Shown piece by piece: positions 55,428 through 64,000 of a stretch of 64,000 bases of DNA. Source of the DNA: Ovis canadensis (lineage: Eukaryota > Chordata > Mammalia > Artiodactyla > Bovidae). Location: the NCBI RefSeq assembly GCF_042477335.2, contig NC_091250.1:132715384-132779383 (forward strand). Reading direction: 5' to 3'. Position 1 is the first letter of the stretch. Every line of letters starts with the position of its first letter. The notes beneath the pieces were generated by a model. That model did not search any database, was not told the DNA's origin, and saw only the letters and a program-made list of their open reading frames with translations. Position numbers and translations under genes: made by a program.

Positions 55428-55646
55428 AGGCTTCCCCGGTGGCTCAGTAGTAAAGACTCCACCTCCAACACAGGGGTCACAGGAGACGCGGGTTCCATCC
55501 TTGGGGTGGGAGAATCCCCGGGAGGAGGGCATGGCAGCCCACTCCCGTGTTCTTGCCTGGGAATCCGTGGACACAGGAGCCTGGCGGGCCACGGTCCACG
55601 GGGTCGCAAAGAGTCGGACACGACTGAACTGACTTGGCACACACAG
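55428..55646 (+). repeat. Bov-tA SINE
   Basis: From AGGCTTCCCCGGTGGCTCAG to GACACGACTGAACTGACTTG. It carries a short insertion near the B box. Confidence 0.9.
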
Positions 55647-56499
55647 TGTACTTCGTGCCAATAACCTGTACTCCTAAAAAGGGTTAGGCGGTAAATTCTT
55701 TGTTATGCGCATTTTGCCACAGTTCGTATTTCTTGAAACACTGGTGGGACGATGGAGCGGTTGCGCGTCTTGGCTGTGGGCTGGACCCACATGCGGGATG
55801 GGTGTGCACAGCCCTCGTCACACTTGCAGTGCGCGGGCGGACGGAGGGCAGCTGGGACGGGCAGCCAGCCTCTGTCAACATCCCGGTTGCTGTGGGCTCT
55901 GCGGTTCAGCCGGGGTCCCTGCCAGGGCAGGAGCGGGTGAAGGTGCACCCGACCGTCTGTGCATGTGAGTCTGTAAGTTCCTGAGACCGAAACAGCGAAT
56001 ACAAATAGCGACTTTTAAGCGGCTTCTTGAAGGTGTGATTGGTGGACAGTAAACGCACGTGTTTTAAGTGGGTGTGACTCCTGTGAAAGGGTCTCCACGA
56101 TGCAGACGGTGTGACTATCCCCCCAGGGGACCCCCGCCGTCCTGCACCCCCCAACTCAGTCGCACCCCCGCCTTCACCCCCTGCAGACTAATGCTGGTCT
56201 GCTTGCTGTCATTATAGAGCGGTTCCAACTTTCTATAAAAGAGGGCCATCTAAATAAGCACAGCTTCCAGGGCCTTGGAGCCTGCCGCGGGGTGTGTGGG
56301 GTCTTGCAAAGAGGAGCAAAAGGAGCTCCTAGAAAACCTTTTCAGTGACAGGACTGTGGTCGGGGGTGCCGCGGACTGAGGAGGGTCCCCCAAGCTCTCG
56401 AGGAGCCCTGGCCCCGAGCACGGCTGCGTTTGGAGGTGGGCCTCTCGGAGGCCATTAACGACAGATGCCGTCCCGAGGAGGGTGCCGTCCAGCCTGCCA

Positions 56500-56655
56500 G
56501 AGGAGCTGTCCCCGCGGGGCACACACGCCGAGAGCCAGGCCGCGGGAACTCGCCCCGGTGGTGCCTCGACCCTGGACACCTGACCTCCAGACGGCGGGAA
56601 ATAAACGTCTGCCCTCCAACTGCCGGCTCTGTGGTCTTCTCTTGTGGCTGCGGGG
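56500..56655 (+). repeat. Ancient interspersed repeat of uncertain class
   Basis: Carries GACCTCCAGACGGCGGGAAA and AATAAACGTCTGCCCTCC followed by CGGCTCTGTGGTCTTCTCTT. This resembles the 3' end of the same old repeat class as at 52615. Confidence 0.4.
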
Positions 56656-56999
56656 GGCTGATGGTACAGTGGCTGAGCGATCTCACCCCACTCCGGCGCC
56701 CCCAGAAGGGAGGCAGCTCGTCTGGAACACACTCCTCGGCCCTGTGCTGGGACAGCCTCTCTCCTTGGGTCTCCCTCGTTCAGCCCCTGTGTGGGGCCGG
56801 GGGTCCAAGAGACGACCCCGTGCAGGAGGCCTCTGGGCACTCATGCAGCAGTGCTGGCTGTGTTCCCTCGGCCCCAGCGGGTCAGGGGCCACCCCGGGTC
56901 CAAGGAGGGCGACAGAGTCCGCCTTCAGATACAAGGAGAGGCCTGGGCACAGGGAGGTGGGGGCCCGGAGCACTGTAGGCAGCCCACCTCTCCCACCGC

Positions 57000-57370
57000 C
57001 TGGACCCCACCCCCTTACACACTAGATCTGATGGCCCCAGCTTATACCCTGGGCCCAACCCCGTTACACACTGGCTCCCACCGCCTTCTACACTGGACCC
57101 CACCCCCTGTTATACCCTGGGTCCAACCCCCCATTATACACTGGCTCCCACCCCCTTACACACTGGATCCCACCCTCCTTACACACTGGATCTGACCGCC
57201 CCAGCTTATACCCTGGATCCAACCCCCCATTATACACTGGATCCCACCCCCTGTTATACCCTGGGTCCAACCCCCCATTATACACTGGATCCCACCCCCT
57301 TACACACTGGCTCCCACCCCCTTTCACACTGGCTCCCACCCCCCTTGTGTCCTGGATCTCACCCCACCCT
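57000..57370. repeat. Minisatellite, unit about 22-28 bases
   Basis: Roughly 13 imperfect units built on TTACACACTGGATCCCACCC and TTATACCCTGGGTCCAACCC. Longer combinations (about 85-110 bases) recur, so there is higher-order structure. Confidence 0.92.
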
Positions 57371-57499
57371 TTGGACTGGATAGTCGCCCCCTGTCCTGTC
57401 CCGATCTCCCCCAGTCTTCTAGGTCATCGTCAGAGGTGACAGACGGCGGTGCCTGTCCTGGCGAGCTCAGTGAGCACCCAGGAGGCGGCGGGCGTGCCC

Positions 57500-57915
57500 T
57501 GCAGCCAGCCTGTCACTGCAGCTATTCCAAGCGGCCATTGATGGGCGGATGGACGGCAGGTGTGGTAGGTACACACACGACTCAGCCTTGGCCAGGAAGC
57601 GAATCCCAGCACCTGCCACAGCGTGGGTGAACATCTGTCACACTGAGCGAAGCGAGCCTGACACAAAGCCACGCCCTATACGATTCCTCTTACGAGAGGC
57701 GGTTAGAGCGGCCAGACTCCTCGAGGTGGAGGAGAAGGGTGGTTGCCAGGGTGGGGAGGGCGGGGGATAGGGGTCGCTGTGTGACGGGACGGAGCTCCAG
57801 TTTCACAAGATGAACTGCCTGGAAGGGATGGTGGTGACGGCTGCCCAGCAAGGTGAGCGCACTTCATGCCCTTGACGTGCACTCAGAAATGGTTAGATGA
57901 AGATCTTGTGTGCAT
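57500..57915 (+). mobile_element. Ancient L1 3' end
   Basis: Diverged ORF2-end and 3'UTR: ATACGATTCCTCTTACGAGA, GTTGCCAGGGTGGGGAGG, then a late CACTCAGAAATGGTTAGATG. Confidence 0.7.
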
Positions 57916-58070
57916 GTTGCTGCAATTGAATAAGTAATCAAAGTGTTTCTGGGGGACAACCCCTTCTGACGCCTCCCCTGTTCCTCGCAGGAGCCCCTAA
58001 GGGGCTGCAGCCTCCTCCTGCCCGTGGCCCCCACCCACCCCAAGCTGGTCTTAACACAGCAGCCAGAATC

Positions 58071-58228
58071 TTTTTTTTATATTATTTGTTTGGCTGCACC
58101 AGGCCTTAGTTGTGACTTGGGAATTCGTGGTTGTGGCGTGTGGGGTCCAGGTCCCTGACCAGAGATTGAACTGGGGCCCCTGCACTAGGAGCGTGAGGCC
58201 TTCACCACTGGACCGCCAGAGAGGCCCC
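58071..58228 (-). repeat. tRNA-derived SINE (CHR/Bov type)
   Basis: Antisense with T-rich start, GACCAGAGATTGAACTGGGG and CACTGGACCGCCAGAGAGGC. Confidence 0.75.
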
Positions 58229-58239
58229 CGGAATCGCCT

Positions 58240-58471
58240 TTTTAAAAATCCCTTGTTGTGGCCGTGCAGGGTCCTCGCTGCTGCGTGTGGCCCTCCGAGT
58301 GGGCCCCTCATCACTGGCTTCTCCTGTTGCAGGCTTGGGCTCCAGGGCTCCAGAGCCGTCACTCGGCTCAGTTGCCTTGTGACGTGTGTGGTCTTCCTGG
58401 ACCAGGGATCAAGCCTGTGTGCCTTGCATTGCAAGGCAGGTTCTTAACCACTGGACCACCAGGGACGCCCC
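58240..58471 (-). repeat. CHR-type SINE
   Basis: Antisense with CTGGACCAGGGATCAAGCCT and TTAACCACTGGACCACCAGG. It follows the previous SINE after about 10 bases. Confidence 0.78.
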
Positions 58472-61300
58472 GGAATCATCTTAAACACAGTTCTGATGCC
58501 GCTCTGCCCGGAACCCCTGCCACCCATCTCAGAGTAAAGCCTGCGTTCCCGGGGGGTGGGGGTCAGGCGCCCCTGAGGCCTCTGAACCCGCAGCCCCCGC
58601 AGCCCCTCTGGGCTCAGGCAGCTTCTCCCCTCTGCCAGGACGGCTCCTCCCTTCTCGATCCCCCCTCCCAGGTCTACCTCCCTGGAGGCCCTCTTTTCTG
58701 TCTGACCCATGGCTCTCAGTGGGGTGATCTTGACTCTTGGGGGATGGTTGGTGGTGTCTGGAGATGGGTTCTTGTGGTTACAACATGGAGGGGGCGTGTC
58801 CTGCTGGCCTCCAGTGGGCGGCAGATGGGGGCGTGGCCCAGCCTGGAGCAGTGCACAGCACGCTCCCCCCCAACCTCGCTCACAGCAACCCTGGCTCCCC
58901 TCCAGGGCCCCTACCCTGCCGGTCCTCTGGCACGATGCGATGGGTATGTTCCCTCCCACGGCAGCACCTTCGCCTGGTCTGGCCTGGTGCTCACAGTGCC
59001 CTTGGCTCCAGAACAGCTCAGGTGGAGGTGACTCACAGGAAGGCCTTGCTTCCCGCCCCCAAGTCCACGACGAGGTGTCCAGCCCAGCGCGAGGGGCCAC
59101 CGAGGCTGAGCCCTGGGCCTCAGCATGGATGCCCCTGGCCAGTCCCGCCGCTCAGCCTGAGCGCCTCAGTCGAGCTGGGAAAAGGCTTCCTTTTGGTTTT
59201 TTCGTCTTGTCACCTGTTCTTGGAAAATAAGCCATATAATTAAGCAGTTCTCATGAAGCGTTAGGTGCACTGTCTGGATTCCTCCTTTATTAGACTGTTA
59301 AAATCTGGACCAGAGGAAGTGGCGAGTGGGAGCAGCTCTTTCTGGGGTGCGCGTGACCTCAGACATTCCAGGCTGGTCAGAGAATATGGATGATTCCTTG
59401 GAAACGGGTCTTTCCAGCCCTTGGAGAAAAGGGGCTTCATGCCAGGGGTCTCCACCATACCCGCTGTGGTTCTGTTCCACTTCCAGGAGAGAAGAGAGGC
59501 CCTTCTCCCTTGGATGAGGTTGGGTTTTGATTGAAAAGGTCAGAGAGGTCAGGAGGCTGGCCTTGACCTTGGCCTTGGAGAGATCTCTGGCTCTTCCACT
59601 GCAACCATGCTGATGTCAGAGCGCCACACCTCTGACCTGGACCCTGTAATCAAAGTGTGTACACCCAGCCCGTGACTGTTCCCAGGACTGCAGACCCCGT
59701 GTGCCAACGTCCGTTCCCCAGGCCCCTCCATGTGAGGACTGTGAGCTGGACACACTCGCCCCTCGGGGGCACAAGCTGGAGCTCCGTTGCAGCCCCACCA
59801 CCTGCTGAGGACATGCTCAGCACCCAAGGGTCCTGGGGCCAGAAGGCCCGTCCTCAGCAAGAGCCACCCCTCCCATTCGGCTGCCACGAAGGCGTCCTCC
59901 GCGGAGGGGCTGGGCAGGGTGGTCCCCAGATCTGCGGCCTGGCTGCAGGGCATGAATGGGGGTGACCCAGAAACGCTGCCCGTGGCAGGCAGAGTCTTGG
60001 CCCCTATGGGCGTCTGCATCCTGGGCCCCAAGCCTGTATCTCAGGTCACGTGCCCAGGTGCAGGGAAGGCTGCAGGTAGAGCTGAGCCGCGATTGGTCAG
60101 CCTTACAGTGGTAAGGAGCCCCTGTGGCACCCATGGGCCCAGGGTGACTGCGGGTCCTCCTGGTGGAAGCCGACCGAGGGCCGCAAGAACTGTGCCCACG
60201 GAAGGAGGCGAGAGACTCGTGCCGCCGGCCTCTGAGATGGAGGGACGGGCCTCGGGTCAGAGAGAGCGGGGTGTCCAGAAGCCAGGATGTGACAAGCCAA
60301 CAGCCAGTCCCCAAATACCGCAGACGCGTGACGTCCTTTCTATAGAGTTAGGAACGACCGAAAACGCACTCCAGGGCGACAGATGGCAACGACAGGCTGC
60401 GCTAATGGGGCCGTGTGAGCCGGCACCTGGGGCGCGGGTAGCCCTGTGGGGCCGTGGTGCTCCCTGCCTGTCGGGTGCTTCCTGCGCGACTCACAGTGAC
60501 TACTGGGTCACTTAACTTCTGTGCAGAGTGGAGAAGCAGCCCGTTCCCAGGCGCCGTGTGGCCCGGGGCCCGCCTCCTGGAGAACTGCAGCCCGGGCGTG
60601 TCGCAGAGCGGGTTTCGGTCGGCGGTCTGTGGGGCGTGTTCTGGCCGTGAGATGGGAGGTCCAGGCGCCTGCCCTCAGCCTCCGGGGCTCTGCCTCGAGA
60701 ACCCATCGACTCCTGGGGTTGGGAGGACACCTTCGGTGGCGAGAAGAAGTGGACTGTGGTTGTTTTAGAGGGAGATGGGGGAAAAGCCTGTCTGTTTTGC
60801 CTGCATCTGCAAAGGGATAATGCTTTTTCTTCCCCGGGGACTTGGGAGTGACTGTTTGCTGCACTTCTGGAATCCCTCCGGCTGAGCTGTCCGCCAGGTG
60901 GTTCTCCGTACGCTTGGGCCAAAGTCCTCTCCGCTTCGCGGCTCAGCGCCGGGTGGGGACGACTGGGTTTTGAGGTTGACGGTGGAGTGAGGAGGCAGGG
61001 CCCCTTTGACGGTGTTCGCTTTGAGTCCCGTTAGGGACTGAGAGACGGGAGGAAAGGCTACCCTGGGTGCAGTAGAGCTCGGTTGCGTTTAGGGGACTTT
61101 GTAAGACGGAAGGTCATCACGATGCTCGGTGGTCCTCCTAGCAGCCCGCAGGTTACTCTCCTCTGTGAAGGCTTGCCTGTAAACCCTGGCCTTGAATAGC
61201 CTCTTTCCCAAATCACACGTGGTCCACCTGATCAGGAAGAAAAATGTAAAATTAATGTACTTTTTTGAGAGTTCTGCCTATTTTATACCTCTCAGTCATT

Positions 61301-61416
61301 GTTCCCTGATAGCTCAGCTGGTAAAGAATCTGCCTGCAATGCAGGAGACCCTCGTTCGATTCCTGGGTCAGGAAGATCCCCTGGAGAAGGGATGGGATAC
61401 CAACTCCAGTATTCTT
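61301..61416 (+). repeat. Bov-tA SINE, 3'-truncated first unit
   Basis: tRNA-like head (AGCTCAGCTGGTAAAGAATC and TCGTTCGATTCCTGGG) that stops at CCAGTATTCTTG, where the next copy begins. Confidence 0.85.
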
Positions 61417-61602
61417 GGGCTTCCCTGGTGACTCAGCGGATAAAGAATTTGCCTGCAGTGTGGAAGACCTGGGTTCCATCCCTGGGTTGGGAAGATCTGG
61501 CTACCCACTCCAGTATTCTGGCCTGGAGAATTCCATGGAAAGTATAGTCCGGTCCACTGGGTCGTAAAGAGTTGGACACGACTGAGCGACTTTCACTTTC
61601 AG
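61417..61602 (+). repeat. Bov-tA SINE, second unit
   Basis: Starts GGGCTTCCCTGGTGACTCAG directly at the break of the first unit and runs to GACTTTCACTTTCAG. Confidence 0.9.
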
Positions 61603-63046
61603 TAACCTCTTATCTGCCAGGGTGCGGAGGGCCTGCCCTGGGGAGACCCCTGGCCAGGAGGCTCTGGGCTGTCACCCCCGCGGGACTGCATGGGGTTTGG
61701 GAAGGAGGTTCCAGGCACACGGGGGGCTGCTCCGCTGGTTGGCCGCCCTGGGCTCCTTTTCTGCTTCTAAGATTGACTTCTGTGGGGCGACTGTGCTTGG
61801 GGTCATTGTCATTAGGAGTTGACCTTGAGAAGCTAACTGGGAAATGAGCATTCTGAAAACTTTTAATTTGCCTTTCCTGATAGGATCCGCATTTAGTGTG
61901 GTCGTAATTGCCAGTTTTTATGTGTCTGGATGTCTTAAATTTATGCTCAGGCTTTGGAGAGAGTTTCCGGGAATGGCGCTGTCAGATAAATCAGGAGGCC
62001 AGCACAGGGCCCTGCGGCATCGACAGGGCCCCAGGCAGGTGGGCACCACGGCTTTGTCGGGTCCCATCCTGGCTGTGCTCACAGAAGTCAGCGATCTGTG
62101 TCCAGGAGGAGGGGGTCCGAGGGGCCTCTCTCCTGAGGACTTCTGCTGATGCCAACACCCCAACTCCGTTCCTGGGCAGGGGAGGCCACCGTGAGGGGGG
62201 AGCCAGGGACCCCGACATGACGGCACATGCTGGACTCTCACAGAGCTGTTCTCATTACAGCAGCTGTGAGAGCTGTCAGCTGGGGCCTGGGCACCCCCCT
62301 CCCCTAACAAGAAGGGGTCCCGCCTCCCCCCACACAAGAGAGGGATCCTGGCCCCGGTGCTTTGTTGTGAGGGGTTCTCTGAGGATGGCCGGCCTATCCC
62401 GACCAAGGCCCGGATGGATGCTCCCAGGATCCTAGCAGACCCTTCCCCAGGGGGGTCTGGGGGGATGCAGGAGGCAGGCAGGGGGGCCCAGCGGAGAGCT
62501 CATCCCAGGAGGGGTGGACCCAGAGGAGGAGAGGGAGGGGGAAGGACTCAGGGGCAGAAAGGGGAGGGGGCCACAGGGGACGGAAGGGGGTGCGGAAGCG
62601 GGGCTGAGGGGCAGATCAGGGAGGAGGCGAACCCAGGAAGACCCTCAGGGAGGAAACAGGAGCAACCCTGGGGTGGGGGAGCGGAGAGTATGCTGAAGTG
62701 GGGCGCAGGGCCGTGGGGAGGGTTCAGGGAGGTGAGCCCCTTCCGTCCGCCCACACACCCCCGCCCCGACCCCAGCCGCAAGGGCCTCCAGACGCTGCGT
62801 CTTCCTCCAGGCTAGGTCCTTCCTCTGCCTGGGCGCCAGGAGCTGTCCAGTGCCCCTGCTCTGGGTCTCAGGCCTCAGGGGACTCTGGTGGCCACCACTC
62901 CGCCGTGTCTGGTCGGGGACTCTGAGCCCCCTCCAGCCCCTGGTCCCCACAATTTCTGTTCAGATGAGCCTGGACTCTTGGGGTGCTGGGGAAGGTGGGA
63001 GGGGTCCCTGCCAGCTCCTTAAAGGAGGTTAGGAATTTATGAGACA

Positions 63047-63314
63047 AAGCCATAAAGACGCAGGAGTGTGGTGGCGGTGGTTTCGTCGCCAAGTCATGTC
63101 CGACTCTCGCGACCCCGTGGGCTGCAGCCTGCCAGGCTCCTCCCTCCATGGGGTTCTCCAGGAAACAGTCCTGGAGTGGGTTGCTGTTTCCTTCTCCAGG
63201 GTATCTTGCCAACCCAGGGATCGAGCCTGGGTCTCCTGCACTGTAGGCAGATTCTTTACCGACTGAGCTAGAAGGGAAGCCTTAGGAAAATAAGCCATAA
63301 AGACGCAGGGGTGT
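63047..63314 (-). repeat. Bov-tA SINE with target-site duplication
   Basis: Antisense SINE (63070-63291) flanked by a 23-base direct repeat at 63047-63069 and 63292-63314 (AAGCCATAAAGACGCAGG plus five bases; one mismatch). A clean retrotransposition signature and relatively young. Confidence 0.92.
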
Positions 63315-63419
63315 AGAGAGACGTGCCTCTGTCCTGGAGTAAGGTGTGGGGTGACAGGCCGGAGGCGGGGGAGGCTGCAGAAGTGAGATTCGGCACCACA
63401 AGAGCTCCACAGCGTTTCT

Positions 63420-63850
63420 CACGGAGAAGACGACCATCAAGTGAAACCACGGGTGACAGAGAGCACGTGTCAGTAATGGTGGAGCAGTGAATCGCTGGCT
63501 TTAGTGATGAGCAAAAGCTCCCACCCGCGGGGACGGCAGCCACCCAAATCCAGGAAAAAGCGAGTGCTGGCGAGGACGCACAGAAGCAGGAACCTGTGCC
63601 CTGTGGGCGGGAGTGTAAAACGGTGACGCCACTTGGAAACAGTATGGAGTTTCCTTAAAAACTAAAACCAGAGCTACTGTGCAATCCAACAATTCGAATT
63701 CTGGCATCTCTCTTAAAGAAAGCAAGGTCTTAAATGCTTGTAGATCCAGGTTGATAGCAGCATTGTTCACGACAGCTAAATGGTGGTTGCAGGGGGCTGG
63801 GTGGAAGGGGTAGTGGGGAGTTACTTACTGTTTAATAGGTATAGAGTTTA
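63420..63850 (+). mobile_element. Ancient L1 3' end
   Basis: GTGCTGGCGAGGACGCACAG, GGAAACAGTATGGAGTTTCC and CAGCATTGTTCACGACAGCT identify an old L1 ORF2 end/3'UTR. Confidence 0.8.
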
Positions 63851-64000
63851 AAGGTCCGTCTAGACTGAAGTGACTTAGCAGCAGTAGCAGCAGCAGTCAA
63901 AGCTACGGCTTTTCCAGTGGTCACGTATGGATGTGAAAGTTGGACCATAAAGAAAGCTGAGCACCAAAGAATTGATGCTTTCAAACTGTGGTGTTGGAGA
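63851..64000 (+). mobile_element. BovB LINE fragment, cut by the window edge, with a 33-base insert
   Basis: BovB sequence starts at AAGGTCCGTCTAG (63851-63863) and resumes at TCAAAGCTACGGCTTTTCC (63897 on). Between them sits a 33-base piece that matches the tail of a Bov-tA/Bov-A2 SINE. The element continues past 64000. Confidence 0.85.

Larger units (their letters stand above)
39267..64000 (+). other. ZFYVE28: ZFYVE28 intron 1 (continues past the window)
   Basis: 24.7 kb. 39267-40900 is CpG-island sequence. 41210-45820 is largely unique-looking sequence with a 35-base duplication at 41891 and no gene that I can recognise. From 45828 onward SINE, BovB and L1 pieces (listed separately) alternate with GC-rich stretches (48020-50700, 54230-55420, 58480-61300, 61610-63040) holding no recognised gene. 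Confidence 0.75.

Noticed and set aside
57000..57370. CRISPR-like array
   Set aside because: Units are head-to-tail and imperfect without unique spacers; a minisatellite in a mammalian intron.

Overview
This window looks like nuclear genomic DNA from a ruminant (cattle, sheep or goat; I cannot separate them by eye). The evidence is the density of ruminant-specific repeats: BovB (RTE) LINEs with their 3' tails, and tRNA-Glu-derived Bov-tA/Bov-A2 SINEs. There are also CHR-type SINEs, bovine-type L1 3' ends and spliced vertebrate genes. Nothing prokaryotic is present.

Two protein-coding genes lie head to head. On the minus strand, 12 coding exons between 32605 and 607 join in perfect phase to give 487 codons of CFAP99, an axonemal (cilia and flagella) protein. 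Its 3' end is cut off by the left edge. On the plus strand, the first coding exon of ZFYVE28 (LST2, a FYVE-domain endosomal regulator of EGFR signalling) lies at 39228-39266. The rest of the window (39267-64000) is its first intron. The order CFAP99 / shared promoter / ZFYVE28 matches, as I recall it, human 4p16.3 (ruminant chromosome 6).

A CpG-rich island at about 38.4-40.9 kb separates the genes and is the likely bidirectional promoter. It holds a textbook RFX X-box, which fits a cilium gene, two divergent ZNF143/THAP11-type motifs, a CCAAT box and a GCCGG pentamer run just before the ZFYVE28 start codon.

Layout: 1-606, CFAP99 intron at the left edge. 607-1006, two CFAP99 exons. 1007-16365, a large repeat-filled intron with a nearly full-length BovB, a second BovB, a degraded L1, a G-rich minisatellite, nested SINEs and an L1 copy with a 5' inversion. 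16366-24411, nine exons. 24412-32494, CFAP99 intron. 32495-32621, the start-codon exon. 32622-38400, intron or intergenic sequence with a 1 kb TG-rich higher-order repeat. 38400-40900, CpG island. 39267-64000, ZFYVE28 intron 1 with old L1 3' ends, SINEs, BovB tails and three local tandem duplications or minisatellites.

I found no convincing undescribed biological system. The most useful observations are the exon reconstruction of CFAP99, the X-box bidirectional promoter, a candidate frame-shifting cryptic exon, and several nested or rearranged retroelements that record insertion order.
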